Source of the DNA: Symbiodinium sp. CCMP2592 | Lineage: Eukaryota; Sar; Dinophyceae; Suessiales; Symbiodiniaceae | Direction: 5' to 3' | DNA length: 64,000 nucleotides | Assembly: GCA_905221615.1 (NCBI GenBank) | Contig: CAJNDT010005346.1 | Location: forward strand, 124,001-188,000 | Shown here: positions 11,030 to 23,221 of the stretch, piece after piece | How positions within the stretch are numbered: the stretch's first letter is position 1 | How the letters are laid out: every line of letters begins with the position of its first letter | The notes under the pieces: generated by a model | What the model saw: the letters and a program-made list of their open reading frames with translations, nothing else | Told to the model about the DNA's origin: nothing | Database searches by the model: none | Program-made: the position numbers and the translations under genes

Positions 11030-13140
11030 AGCACTATCCACGGCACAACCCACTCCTGCAAAACACGATCTTAGACTGCAAAACACTCGTGAGTCCTTGC
11101 ACATAGTATTGGGGTTCCTGACCATAAATGTAGTGGTTGTATACACCAAAACCGTGTTACCCTAAACCCTAAACCCTAAGTTATGCAGCTCCCCAGAATA
11201 ACCCAGTCGAGGCTGGCACAAGTTCCCACGCAGCTCTGCCCTTTGGGTACTGCAGCCTTCCGCAGCCATGCGAGCGACTGTGGGGGCTTGGATTGCAGAC
11301 TTTCAAAAACGTCTATGTATGCATATGCGTATTCATGAATATTCATTTTATGCTTAAAGTACATACATAAAAATATGAGAACATATGTAGACATGCATAT
11401 CTATTTACTTGGTTTGCCCTATTTCTTTTGCACCCACACACACACACTATCATCGTGACAATGTATTTATGGGTCTTTCGAGAGCTTCTTGGGGAGGTCT
11501 GGTGTCTGATTGTCTGGCGGTGGGGTTTTAGGGCTTTAGGTCTGAGGTTGAGGCTGTAAGGTTTACGAGGTTGGGTTTCTGGCATGTTTTTTGTCCATGA
11601 GGGTGGGCGCTAAGGGGGTCGGCACCCCACACAGCAATTCGCTAATCGCAGGTCTTGGCTTCTTTCGGTGTTATTAGGAAGATGCGTTTTGAGCTTGACT
11701 TTGTGTAGGGCTTTGGGCTTTTGAGGTTTGGTGTTTCGGGCTAAAACCTGCTGCTTATCATCCAGCTCTATATGTGCTATAAACCTAAATCCAGCACCTG
11801 ACGCTAAAGACCGTATATACACAGAAGTGGACGTTATCGGAGCAAGAAGCTGGACTTTTGCGCCGTAAATACATCTCAAACGCCCATACACCTCCCAAGC
11901 CCTAAACCCTAAACCCGGTATGCACCTCCCAAACCCTAAAAGACCCAAGCTCTCATCACAACAGCTCAGGGAGCGGCGCGTAGCCCTTGTAGAACGCAAA
12001 GACCTCGCTCATGTCTTGCCGCTATAGGCTATAGGGAGGAACCAAGGAGAATACAAAGATACGAGCACGCGCGACAAGCAGACCAACTTACTAGCCTTAG
12101 CCTTCGTCATTTGCAGAGGGCTTTGGGCCATATCATGATAATAATACTACGAATAATCGTAATGCCGAGGAGGAAAACACTAATGTCAAAAAACATTAAA
12201 GGAGTCGTAAGGACTAGTATTGCTAAATATTCCGGCCCAACTAGAAAGGATAGTGACAGGTCCATGATCCATGATCCGTCAGACATGACGAGGTGCAGTA
12301 GGACTAGGGCTTTGGGTTTGAAGCTCTAGTCTTCCACGCAGCTCTGCGCAGAGAGGATTGAAAGGAACCCTAACGGTCCATGTACCCACAGATACACTTT
12401 GGCGTCAAAGAGCTTCTTATATAGGTACTTCACGGCCAATGCAGACGTAATATAGGGGCCTTAATAATTAGAATAGGGTGTTGGGGTACACTATTATTCT
12501 ATATGTGCAATAAAGAACCACCGAAATGATGTTGAAATTACTTAGGCCCCTATAGTACACTAAAAAGGGTCATGGACCCAGCCAGGGCCGGTCCAGGATT
12601 TCCGTTCAGCTTTTTGAAGGGCCCACAGCCCTAAAGTGTCCTTGTGAGCGTGTCAAGAAGGACCTGCTACCACCACTGCAACTCTCCAGCATAGACGATC
12701 TAGGAGAAATCGTACGTTGAGTACCTAAAGTAGTTCAATAATCAGAAGAAGCTGTAAAGTGTGTCAAAAACCAGAGAAAACACGACACGACAAAACAATG
12801 CTGATAACGGACACATCATGTGGACAACGAAGGAAACGTCGAAGAGCAAACAACAACAGAAGAGTCCAGCGCACGTAAGGCCCGGGCAAACATGTAGAAA
12901 GTGTAAACGTACACGAGGTACCTGTGCGATTTGCAGCATAATCTTCGAAGTTCAATGCACAGCGCCAAGGTTTGGCTGTGGCTGCTTGGATCCCTCATTC
13001 GGGACATAAAGATTCTATATCAGAACTCCTGGAAGCTACATTGCTGACAACCCTACTATGTGAAACCGAAGCCATACCCTCTTTGCAACGCCAACGCAAG
13101 CCCAGCATAAGTCAAGCTTAGCAGGCTTAGCAATTCCCAC
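11030..13140. other. No convincing gene
   Basis: Several ORFs of 60-130 codons on both strands. The one at 12761-13009 has two CxxC pairs (TCRKCKRT, TCAICS) but overlaps three open minus frames. I cannot support a gene. Confidence 0.4.
12367..12588. repeat. Possible degraded relative of the AGGGTCCATGTAC family
   Basis: ACGGTCCATGTACCCA at 12373 and AAAAAGGGTCATGGACCCA ending near 12580 are inverse, enclosing GGGGCCTTAATAATT and TACTTAGGCCCCTATA. Long and imperfect. Confidence 0.35.
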
Positions 13141-13158
13141 ATACGGCTGTAGATTGCC

Positions 13159-13225
13159 TACCTATCTATCTATCTATCTATCTGCCTATCCATGTACTTA
13201 CCTACCTCTCTACCTATTTATATAC
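13159..13225 (+). repeat. TATC / TACC tetranucleotide tract
   Basis: CTATCTATCTATC, then CTTACCTACC units. Confidence 0.75.
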
Positions 13226-13622
13226 ATTGTAAAAATCTTCCCTGTCCATCTAATTATCTGTGAACCGGCTTATCATCTGCCTTCCTACATTTGGTGCAAG
13301 ACGTCATTCAACATCTCGGTAGCACCATGAGTCTGACCAATACTGTCCCTGCTGTAGTACTGAGAAGCATTGCCGCGTGCGTGGCTGTCGGGTTGAGGGG
13401 CGATGAAGGATACTCGGACTGTGGGTTACTGGGTTTGAGGGTCGTTGAACGTCGGGCATCAGACTCTTGTTCCATATCGTAGAGGCCTTATCAATAAGGC
13501 CGGGGTTTTGTGGGGAACCCTACAAGGAAGAGCATCGGCAATGATTCAGACCCTGTACTAGGCGGTCTTCATATTCTCTAGAAATACTATGGAACGAGTC
13601 CTCATTGCAAGCTACGTCTTCG

Positions 13623-13660
13623 GTTTAGGGTTTCGGGTTTAGGGGTTTAGGGTTTAGGGT
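13623..13660. repeat. Interstitial telomere-like block
   Basis: TTTAGGGTTTCGGGTTTAGG followed by two perfect heptamers. Confidence 0.6.
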
Positions 13661-14718
13661 AATCTCAAAAACCAAGATGTTCAAAGAAGCTGTTGCTGGA
13701 TGTCGGCAACACCTCCCCAGGACAAAGAGGGCACGTGTGAGCAAAAAAGAAGGACTTCACCTCAGTTGGCAGCTGAGGCTCGTACTGGAGGGGATGAAAC
13801 GTTCGGAAGGGATGAAACGTTCGGAGACACGCATGTGTTAGTCGCATCGCAAAGGATTGAAAACGAAGTCCCAATCGTAAACTCAAGGGTGATACTACTC
13901 CCGGGTTTTGTTGGGCTGGAAGTTGCTGGTCAAGTGAGAACTTAATGAAACTGCAAGCTCCCAACCAAAACCCCCTCAGCCTCACCCCGGCTCTTGTCCT
14001 CGGTTTAGGGTTTAGGGTTTTTGCTCCTCCCGTCTATTGTGATTCACACCGGCCTGACGTTTGCGGGGAATGCGCCGGACACGTGCCCTTATGGAGACTA
14101 GGGGGGGCTTTTAAGGCTTTTGAAAAATATTAGTAAATAAGATCCTCTTAAGCCCAATAAGGGAAAATATAAAATGTCCCAAAGCCCCACCTAGGAGATT
14201 ATGAATATTAAACGGCTTTACGCAGGCTCCTATGCAAGCACTTCCAGGGTCAAATCAAAAAACCGTCGAGGTGCATGGACCTTGAGGGCTTAGGGGGTCA
14301 GGAAAGCTACCTGCAGGCAAGGAAGTACGTGGAGCGTCGAGGAAATGCATCCATGCGCGCTGCCCTCTGCAGCTGCCCAGGTCGCCGGATTCCCACAGAA
14401 GGAGTTTTATTCCAGGGATTTGGGCATGGCATAGCATTTCGTGTCTGCAGACCGTTCCCGACCCCTCCGAGAATTCGGGTTCAAGTGCTCGGACTAGTGT
14501 TTTCTGTCACTAAGTGTGGCAGAGGGTTTGAACATTGGCAACCCAAGATGTCTGGAACGGAAGCCCTGCCCCCAAACCCTCAACGGGGATTAGGATTCAG
14601 GCCTCAACGCTTCCGACATGATATTTCCAAACGAACCGTCGTTCATGCCCGTAATCGCCGTGTCCAAAAATTATATCTTAAGTACGTGGACCGTTTGGGT
14701 ACAACCCTGCAGCCTATA

Positions 14719-14815
14719 CCCTAAAGGGTCCATGTACCCATAAAGAGATACATGAGCCCCGGGACTACATTAAGGCCAATGTATATACTGTATGAGTACA
14801 TGAACCCTTAGGGAT
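14719..14815. mobile_element. Foldback MITE, AGGGTCCATGTAC family, copy 2
   Basis: CCCTAAAGGGTCCATGTACC pairs with GAGTACATGAACCCTTAGGG; middle ACTACATTAAGGCCAATGTA is the inverse of copy 1, so the two are in opposite orientation. Confidence 0.6.
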
Positions 14816-15062
14816 AGGGACCTACAGAACTAGAACACGGCTTTGGTGCATACAAGATCACTACATTTACAGCCAGGAACTCCAAATACTATAGGCAATT
14901 ATATCGGCCGAGTATTATCGAACTTGCAGTACGTGGACGGTTGGGGTAGAACCCTGCAGCCTATACCCGACATCCTGCACCGGGACACGCAAGGTGTGAG
15001 GTTCTGGTAATTCGGCACCGACTGTTTTGATCGGCAGGGCCTCAGCCGGAGGCGTGGCATTT

Positions 15063-15165
15063 GGGAGTTTCCGAAAAGTAGGGGTACCGTATTTTGGTGT
15101 CCTTGTAATAAGGATCCTACAATTTAGGGTGCTATATTAGGGTCCCCACTTTTCGGAAAGTCCCA
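15063..15165. mobile_element. Foldback MITE, GTTTCCGAAAAT family, copy 4
   Basis: Left GGGAGTTTCCGAAAAGTAGG, right CCACTTTTCGGAAAGTCCC; interior AATAAGGATCCTAC as in copy 2. Confidence 0.6.
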
Positions 15166-15365
15166 TTTATTTTGCTTTGTTTAGTTGGGGCAGGGAGGGC
15201 GGGGTAGGGTTTACAGCTATAGGGCTTATACGGTTGTATGGCGTTTCTAAACATGTTTATACGGCTTTATAGGCTGTAGGGTTTAGGCTTGAGTGGTGGG
15301 CTGTTGTGCGTAAAGCCATAACGACTTTTCGAGGGTGTAAACAACACATGCTTGTCACTCTCATT

Positions 15366-15475
15366 CTTGGAGGTTCATGGGTAGTTATAGGTAGGGTTAT
15401 AAGCCCCCTTATATGGGTTATAAGTTTAGTTACCCTGATTATAACCGTACTTATAACTACCCATGAACCTCCAAG
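15366..15475. mobile_element. Foldback MITE, CTTGGAGG family, copy 3
   Basis: Near-perfect ends: CTTGGAGGTTCATGGGTAGT and ACTACCCATGAACCTCCAAG. 110 bp. The ORFs of about 100 codons on both strands arise from the inverted repeat. Confidence 0.65.
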
Positions 15476-17084
15476 CAGAGATCGAAACCTACAGAGTCTG
15501 GATAGCAAGTCCGAGGCGGTATCGCAACTTCGAGCAATCGTGATCCCTTGTTCCAACCTGAAGTGGTCCTGCACCGGTAGCTCCAAATGCATAGAAGTTA
15601 ATTGAGGCCTTCATGATTAGAATATGGTTTGGAGGCATTTGATAGTCTGGCTATACTGATTATTTGTTATTCCGACCCCGGTAAAGCACACAAGCCTAAG
15701 GTCGCAATACCAGCCGCTGCAAACAACATGACTCACGGCATGTACCTCCTCGTCTGTTTATGTGTAGATTCAATTTGAGCCTGGCTGCTGAATACGCAAC
15801 TCCAGTCTCCAATATAAGACAATCATAAAGTAGCTAGAAACAGTTACAGAGGTGCTAGTGCCGCGTCACAGCATGCCTGAAACAGATAGGCCCCCGTATA
15901 TCAAAATCACCAACGATGTATGTGGATGTTACGTACAATAAACGTCATGCTCGCACATACATGGACTGCATTAGAGCAGAGAACCACTCAAACATCCCAT
16001 GCGGAGTTGCAAACCGCATCGAAACCCCTCCAACAGAACATACGACCCTCCCGGACGGACACGTAGCACTTCTTGGAAAAGGAGCCGGCGGTTTATAGCA
16101 GGTCTTTTCCGACACTTCCAGGCGACCAAAAATGGGTCAACAATCCAGTGCCAAGTATTTCGTTTTTTCACGGGAGGCTACCTCCTAAACAACCAACCAT
16201 CACGTTTCTGCAGACTCTGCGAACCGCACGGTTCATAACTAAAGGAGCGATGTGTATGGTTTGAGAAGGGTTTTCTGTCGCAAACGATTGCCGAAAAGAT
16301 CATATTCGCTGAGGCAAAGGCGGCAAATGCAGCACAGAGGTGTAGATCTGCGCGACAGTTCAGGGTGGACCCGGACCGTTAAAGCCTAACCTTAAAGCCT
16401 AACCCGAAATACTACAGGCGGCACTTCCAGCTACCAACCGCAAAGCAGGGGGCAGTCGCAGGGTGAGTCCCAACAGCAAAGGAGCACATCAAGGGAGGCG
16501 CTCAACTCAACTCAATGGGCATCTGACGAGATGAGCCGCGGATTTTTGCTAGTGCCTTATCCCATAAGTGATAAGTCAATTGACACGTACATATTACTGT
16601 ATAGTATGTGTACATACATGTAAGTATTCAGATATGTACAAAGATCATAAAAACTCTCAACCTGCAGGCAGTTTTGCTCTCTCAATGGTAGCTTCAAGCT
16701 GCCCAACCTGTATCGATGTTTATTTGTTATGACTACTGAGCATGGATCGTTCTAGCCTAGCAATGTAAGGGCCTCCATCAGGGATACAATTACCGTGTAA
16801 CAATAACACAGATATAGTGCACATGACCATAACCAGAACCAGTAACAATATTGTTCATGTTAAAACGAACCAAATTACAATAACAGTAACAATACTAATG
16901 ATGTCCGAACGATAGGAATAGATCAATAGGAGTAGATAATACACCAACTTATGAAAGCTTCTATGTATCATATTCATCTTCTGCGAGACCCGCTCTCTGC
17001 TTGGTTAGCTCCAACGTGCGTAACACCCCTCAATGAAACAATTCAGTGCGTGCGGGCTCAGTGGCCGCAGATGGCCATGCGCTG

Positions 17085-17312
17085 GATTGCGCCGATTGCG
17101 CTGGAATGCGCCGATTGCGCTGGAATGCGCCGAATGCGTTGGAATGCGCTGGAAAGCACCGATTGCGCCGAATTGCGCCAATTGCGCCGATTGCGCCGAA
17201 TTGCGCCAATTGCGCCGAATTGCGCCGTCTGCGCCGAATTGCGCCGAATTGCGCCGATTGCGCCGAATTGCGCCGAATTGCGCCGATTGCGCCGAATTGC
17301 GCCGAATTGCAC
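17085..17312 (+). repeat. GCGCCGATT / GCGCCGAATT short tandem array
   Basis: About 24 copies of 8-10 bp units (TTGCGCCGA, TTGCGCTGGAA and variants). All reading frames stay open over it, giving ORFs of 120-225 codons with Cys-Ala-Glu or Arg-Asn-Ser repeats. I treat these as artefacts. Confidence 0.8.
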
Positions 17313-17701
17313 TGGAATTCTGCCTATACAGGCTGGCACACAGGCAATACTACCCTGTGGCTGTTGCAGCCTGGTTGCGTCTCCTTGGTTTTGCAGCCTG
17401 CCCTGTCGTACCAGGTTTTTGTGGCTCATTGATGGCAGCAGTTCCCGCAGTCCTGCGATTTCTCTTCAACAACTGTCAGTCAGAGAGAGTTTTTACATTT
17501 CACGTGTTGTTATTGCATCCTATTCAGCGGATTTTTTGGCGAACGACCACGAATCTCGACTCAATTGACGTGCTCTTGTGCGTGCACCCGGAATTTTACG
17601 CGCACTTCGGAACTGTTCTGGGTTTGTTATTGTGTCTTTGTTCTTCTGAAAGTCTTCTGAAATCTATGACTACCGACCGATTCTTGAGTCAGAACCCTGA
17701 C

Positions 17702-20345
17702 AGGTCTTGAACTCCGAGGGTGGGGCCTTGGACTCTGATGGGGCGGGGCGCCCCTGATTTTTAAATCAGAACCCTTGCAGATCCTTGAACTCCGAGGGTG
17801 GGGCTTTGGACTGATGGGGCACCCCTGATTCTTAAAGCAAAGCTTTGACAGATGTTGAACTCCGAGGATGAGGACTTGGACTGATGGAGCGTCCATGATT
17901 TTCAGATCACCACCTCTTAGTGAGCTTGAACTCCGAGGGTGGGGCCTTGGACTCTGATGGGGCGGGGCGCCCCTGATTTTTAAATCAGAACCCTTACAGA
18001 TCATTGAACTCCGAGGGTGGGGCTTTGGACTGATGGGGCACCCCTGATTCTTAAAGCTCGGTCTTTCTCCTCGCGCCTAGCTCAGCAAAATCTGCTTCCA
18101 CATAGAAACATGCTACCGGAAGCGTTGCATGACAAGCTTGAGGATTCAAATCAAAGCTTTGACAGATGTTGAACTCCGAGGATGAGGACTTGGACTGATG
18201 GAGCGCCCATGATTTTCAGATCGCCTCTTAGTGAGCTTGAACTCCGGGGGTGGGGCCTCGGACGCCCCTGGTTTTTTTGATCAGAACTCTTTCAAAGCTT
18301 GAACTCCGAGGGTCGGGCCTTGGGTTGCTGGGGCACCCCTGATTTCTAAATCACAACCCTTACAGATCTTGAACTCCGAGGGTGGGGCCTTGGACTCTGA
18401 TGGAGCGGGGCGCCCCTGATTTTTAAATCAGAACCCTTACAGATCCTTGAACTCTGAGGGTGGGGCTTTGGACTGATGGGGCACCCCTGATTCTTAAATC
18501 AAAGCTTTGACAGATGTTGAACTCCGAGGAGGAGGCCCTGGACTGATGGAGCGCCCATGATTTTCAGATCACCGCCTCTTAGTGAGCTTGAACTCCGGGG
18601 GTGGGGCCTCGGACGCCCCTGGTTTTTTAATCAGAACTCTTTCAAATCTTGAACTCCGAGGGTGGGGCCTTGGACTCTGATGGAGCGGGGCGCCCCTGAT
18701 TTTTAAATCAGAACCCTTACAGATCCTTGAACTCCGAGGGTGGGGCTTTGGACTGATGGGGCACCCCTGATGATTTTCAGATCACCGCCTCTTAGTGAGC
18801 TTGAACTCCGGGGGTGGGGCCTCGGACGCCCCTGTTTTTTTTAATCAGAACTCTTTCAAAGCTTGAACTCCGAGGGTCGGGCCTTGGGTTGCTGGGGCAC
18901 CCCTGATTTCTAAATCACAACCCTTACAGAGCTTGAACTCCGAGGGTGGGGCCTTGGACTCTGATGGAGCGGGGCGCCCCTGATTTTTAAATCAGAACCC
19001 TTACAGATCCTTGAACTCCGAGGGTGGGGCTTTGGACTGATGGGGCACCCCTGATTCTTAAATCAAAGCTTTGACAGATGTTGAACTCCGAGGAGGAGGC
19101 CCTGGACTGATGGAGCGCCCATGATTTTCAGATCACCGCCTCTTAGTGAGCTTGAACTCCGGGGGTGGGGCCTCGGACGCCCCTGTTTTTTTAATCAGAA
19201 CTCTTTCAAAGCTTGAACTCCGAGGGTCGGGCCTTGGGTTGCTGGGGCACCCCTGATTTCTAAATCACAACCCTTACAGATCTTGAACTCCGAGGGTGGG
19301 GCCTTGGACTCTGATGGAGCGGGGCGCCCCTGATTTTTAAATCAGAACCCTTACAGATCCTTGAACTCTGAGGGTGGGGCTTTGGACTGATGGGGCACCC
19401 CTGATTCTTAAATCAAAGCTTTGACAGATGTTGAACTCCGAGGAGGAGGCCCTGGACTGATGGAGCGCCCATGATTTTCAGATCACCGCCTCTTAGTGAG
19501 CTTGAACTCCGGGGGTGGGGCCTCGGACGCCCCTGGTTTGTTTAATCAGAACTCTTTCAAATCTTGAACTCCGAGGGTGGGGCCTTGGACTCTGATGGAG
19601 CGGGGCGCCCCTGATTTTTAAATCAGAACCCTTACAGATCCTTGAACTCCGAGGGTGGGGGTTTGGACTGATGGGGCACCCCTGATTCTTAAATCAAAGC
19701 TTTGACAAATGTTGAACTCAGGATGAGGACTTGGACTGATGGAGCGCCCATGATTTTCAGCGCCTCTTAGTGAGCTTGAACTCCGGGGGTGGGGCCTCGG
19801 ACGCCCCTGGTTTTTTGATCAGAACTCTTTCAAAGCTTGAACTCCGAGGGTCGGGCCTTGGGTTGCTGGGGCACCCCTGATTTCTAAATCACAACCCTTA
19901 CAGATCTTGAACTCCGAGGGTGGGGCCTTGGACTCTGATGGAGCGGGGCGCCCCTGATTTTTAAATCAGAACCCTTACAGATCCTTGAACTCTGAGGGTG
20001 GGGCTTTGGACTGATGGGGCACCCCTGATTCTTAAATCAAAGCTTTGACAGATGTTGAACTCCGAGGAGGAGGCCCTGGACTGATGGAGCGCCTATGATT
20101 TTCAGATCACCGCCTCTTAGTGAGCTTGAACTCCGGGGGTGGGGCCTCGGACGCCCCTGGTTTGTTTAATCAGAACTCTTTCAAATCTTGAACTCCGAGG
20201 GTGGGGCCTTGGACTCTGATGGAGCGGGGCGCCCCTGATTTTTAAATCATCCGAGGGTCGGGCCCTGGGTTGCTGGGGCACCCCTGCCTTCCTTCTAAGT
20301 CGCAACCCTTACAGATCATGAACTCCGAGGGTGGAGCCTTGGGTT
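17702..20345 (+). repeat. Higher-order satellite, ~70 bp monomers
   Basis: Monomers begin TTGAACTCCGAGGGTGGGGC and differ in the tail (GGGGCGCCCCTGATTTTTAA, GATGGGGCACCCCTGATTC, GATGGAGCGCCCATGATTTT, CGGACGCCCCTGGTTTTT). The landmark GGACTCTGATGG recurs at 17730, 17949, 18392, 18672, 18956, 19306, 19587, 19930 and 20211. From 18392 the intervals are 280, 284, 350, 281, 343 and 281. The longer ones contain one extra monomer (GGGTCGGGCCTTGGGTTGCT). Confidence 0.85.
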
Positions 20346-20361
20346 GATGGGGCGCCCCTGA

Positions 20362-20578
20362 TATCAGGTTTATCGGGTTTATCGGGTTTCTCGGGTTTGT
20401 CGGGTTTCTCGGGTTTCTCGGGTTTCTCGGGTTTCTCGGGTTTGTCGGGTTTCTCGGGTTTCTCGGGTTTCTCGGGTTTCTCGGGTTTCTCGGGTTTCTC
20501 GAGTTTCTCGGGTTTCTCGGGTTTCTCGGGTTTCTCGGGTTTCTCGGGTTTCTCGGGTTTCTCGGGTTTCTCGGGTTT
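20362..20578 (+). repeat. 9 bp tandem array TCGGGTTTC
   Basis: About 24 copies of TCGGGTTTC with a few TCGGGTTTG and TCGGGTTTA variants. It translates as Gly-Phe-Ser, Pro-Glu-Lys or Arg-Asn-Pro repeats, all artefacts. The unit resembles a TTTAGGG heptamer enlarged by two bases. Confidence 0.85.
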
Positions 20579-20728
20579 AGCGGTGCGCGTCCGCTGTTTG
20601 CGCGCGCAATGAAACAACTCGTCCTGAACACCCTTGTCCTTTTAGAAACAATAGACAGAGCCATATACCTATATATCCCTTAGTAGGAATCATTCAAGAA
20701 GGTCTACTATCCAGTCTGTTTATTCTTT

Positions 20729-20838
20729 CCCTAAGGCTCCATGTACCCTTACAGTAGATACTTAGGCCTTAAAGTACCTATACAGGGACTACTTTGGGGC
20801 TTAAGTATCTACTATAAAGGTACATGGAGCCTTTGGGT
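20729..20838. mobile_element. Foldback MITE, AGGCTCCATGTACC family, copy 3
   Basis: CCCTAAGGCTCCATGTACCC pairs with AGGTACATGGAGCCTTTGGG; arms extend through TAGATACTTAGGCC and its inverse. Confidence 0.6.
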
Positions 20839-20914
20839 TTTGGGGGAACCCATGACAAAGGACAAGGCTGGTCCTGAATCCGAGGGAGGACTCCTCTCCT
20901 CGCTCCAGATCCCC

Positions 20915-21074
20915 GGTTTAGGATTTAGGGTTTAGGGTTCGGGGTTTAGGGTTTAGGGGTTTAGGGTTTGGGGTTAGGGTTTAGGGTTTAGGGGTTTAGG
21001 GTTTAGGGTTTAGGGGCTTAGGGTCTATAGGGTTTGGGGTTGAGGGTTTTGGGGTTTGGGGTTGAGGGTTTAGG
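20915..21074. repeat. Interstitial telomere-like array, TTTAGGG strand
   Basis: About 22 heptamers, many TTTAGGGG or TTTGGGG variants. Lies 130 bp after the satellite and 9 bp arrays. Opposite orientation to the block at 21611. Confidence 0.75.
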
Positions 21075-21610
21075 GTATAAGAAACAATGCCTACTTGTCG
21101 GGTATCATGGGGAGCTCAAGGTTAACCTTTTTGGTTATAGGGATTATATAGGGACTATACTGTACTACCCCAAAAAGGTAAAGGTTACCTACTCGACTAC
21201 TAGGTATGTATGGAATGTTTGCGTCCAGTTTAGAGCATATGGGGGGACATAAGATCCCCGAAGCAAGCCCGCTCGAACTCCTGAGCCTCGATATCGATGG
21301 CCCGATCGGGAATGCCCAGTTGGGCAGATCAGAAATCCTAAGCCGTAAACCCGGACCCCTAAAACCTGGCAGCCGCATCGTGCAGGAAAACAGCGGCCCA
21401 ATTAATCAAATGATTCGACCAAGGTCTCGGTCAGGGTACTGGGACCCTTTTTGTATCGTTTAGGTTTATGACATTATGAGTTATGAGCTTTGGGTTCGCG
21501 GTCGGGTTCAGTGTTTAGGGTTTCGGCTTCCATAATAAGTATCTGGCCTTCATTGGCCCTAAACCCTAAACCCAAAGCCCTGAACCCCTGATGTAGGAAC
21601 CTGATGAAGA

Positions 21611-21823
21611 AACCCTCAAACCATAAAACCCTGAAACCCTAAACCCTAAAACCCTAAAACCTAAACCCCAAAACCCTGAAACCCTAAACCCTAAAACCTA
21701 AACCCTAAAACCCTAAACCCTTAACCCTAAAACCCTAAACCCTGAAACCCTAAACCCTAAAACCCTAAACCCTAAAACCCTAAACCCTAAAACCCTAAAC
21801 CCTAAAACCCGAAACCCTAAAAC
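21611..21823. repeat. Interstitial telomere-like array, CCCTAAAA/CCCTAAA alternating
   Basis: About 28 units; 7-mers and 8-mers alternate to give a 15 bp period in the second half. Confidence 0.8.
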
Positions 21824-22243
21824 CACTTCCATTCAGGGGCCTGCATCTGCTCAGGCTTTGCCAGGCCTCGGATGTCTTCATTTTGGTTAGGGAGTCGGAG
21901 TCTAATGTTTATAGTGTTTCTACCCCCCTCTTGGAACCATAATAAACATAACAATATTGTTAATATTCTCTTGGGGTTTATATGAACAAGAATCAGAAAT
22001 AATTCCTAAGGAGACTATAGTGTTTTTGTTTATGGTGCTTGGGATGGTCTGGGGTTTGGGGCATACCTCAAGTCTACATCGCAGCGCCCTTGGTTGGCGA
22101 GGTTTATTCACCTTCGTGATACGATTGTAAGAAAAACACTGGGTAACTCAATGGGAACGACAATGCAGCAGGTAGGTAGGGTTCGTTTCGATTTGTCTCA
22201 GGCATTCTGGTCGAGCCCGAGTTGGTATTCAGTTTTGAGGGTC

Positions 22244-22383
22244 ACTTGGAGGGTCTGGGGACGTAGTAACTAGTTACATTTAGAGACTTATTGTATAAGT
22301 ACCATAACCCCAATTAGGATCCCTTTTAGGGCACCTATAACCCTATTTAATACCTACTTGCTAAGTCCTCCGACCCTCCAAGT
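22244..22383. mobile_element. Foldback element, ACTTGGAGGGTC ends
   Basis: Left ACTTGGAGGGTC and right GACCCTCCAAGT are exact inverse ends, 140 bp apart. The first eight bases resemble the CTTGGAGG family, but the interior differs. One copy seen. Confidence 0.5.
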
Positions 22384-22719
22384 ACGCCCTAAACCCCAAA
22401 CCCCACACCTTGTAAACCCCATACCCAAAACCCTTATCCCTAAACCCTACACCCTTATCTCTGATCCCCGGCTGACAAACCCAAGAGCAACTCTATCTGG
22501 CCTTGCCTGTGGCCTACGGTTGAGGGCTTACGGTCACGACTCCAGTGGCCCAACCAACAACCTCGAACATGAACAGGCTGCAACAGTTCAGGCATTAAGA
22601 GCTTTGTGGCTTCAGGCTTGCGCGCTGGGGCGGGTTGAGGGTTTGGAGTGTCAAGGGGTCATGAATATAGTGATCTTCTCATCCTGCATGGCACAGGTAA
22701 CCCTCGTTGCGGGGCTCTG

Positions 22720-22985
22720 CTAGTCACGGCGGACGTTGTCCTTGCTCCTGGTGGCATCCATCCAGTCAAGCCACTGCTTGGCAGCCGCTTCCTCCCAGAG
22801 TGTGCCCCCACGAATTGTCTGCGCGAACTCAACGCGCAGCTTCTCCCACATCATCTTGCCCGAGCTGTCCTTGATAATTATCCCCTGTGCGGCGGTGACT
22901 CGCTCGCCCCGCTTTCGACCAAACGCCTGGCCTGTCATCACCGGTCTTTCAGCTACCCGGAGCTGCCAAGCTTCCTTAGCCCTTC
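22720..22985 (-). CDS. Candidate short-intron gene, terminal exon
   Basis: The frame reads RAKEAWQLRVAERPVMTGQA, then RKRGERVTAAQGIIIKDSSG, KMMWEKLRVEFAQTIRGG and TLWEEAAAKQWLDWMDATRS, stopping at 22720. It is Trp- and charge-rich and clearly protein-like. The plus-strand ORF of 173 codons over the same bases is less convincing. I do not recognise the domain. A retroelement protein remnant is one possibility. Confidence 0.48.
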
Positions 22986-23030
22986 CTCAAGTCCGTTTAC
23001 CTGCTTCACCGGTCTCCGACTAGAGCTCAC

Positions 23031-23100
23031 GGTATCTCGCAAGCATAGCCTGCAAGTTATCATCGTTAGCACGGGCCTCAACCCCAAAGCACCAAGATCC
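23031..23100 (-). CDS. Candidate short-intron gene, exon 3
   Basis: After CAGTAG the frame reads GSWCFGVEARANDDNLQAML and ARYR, then a GTGAGC donor leaving phase 1. The introns on either side would be 121 and 45 nt. A 45 nt intron is very short, so this could equally be one exon broken by two nonsense codons (TAG, TGA). Confidence 0.38.
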
Positions 23101-23221
23101 CTACTGCTGGGGGAGATATACGGCTATATCTGGCAGAAAGAGAGTCCTGGTCTATTCAGGACTGATTGATTGGGGGTTTAAAGCTGATTTGCCCGTCTTC
23201 CAGCGACGGCTCGCAGCGAAC

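Larger units (their letters stand above)
13700..17080. other. No convincing gene; two MITEs listed separately
   Basis: A 149-codon plus ORF (14275-14724) and overlapping ORFs at 15916-16264 lack recognisable domains and partly overlap repeat arms. Confidence 0.4.

Noticed and set aside
12761..13009. CxxC pairs suggesting a zinc finger
   Set aside because: Only one strand frame among four open ones; lacks the spacing of a known finger.
13488..13505. Small palindrome AGGCCTTATCAATAAGGCC as a possible terminator
   Set aside because: A bacterial-type terminator has no meaning in this genome, and there is no associated gene.
17033..17710. 225-codon ORF with Cys-Ala-Glu-Leu-Arg repeats
   Set aside because: Comes from the GCGCCGATT array, and the remainder has no domain.
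22648..23169. 173-codon plus-strand ORF
   Set aside because: The minus-strand translation over the same bases is far more protein-like and has matching splice phases.
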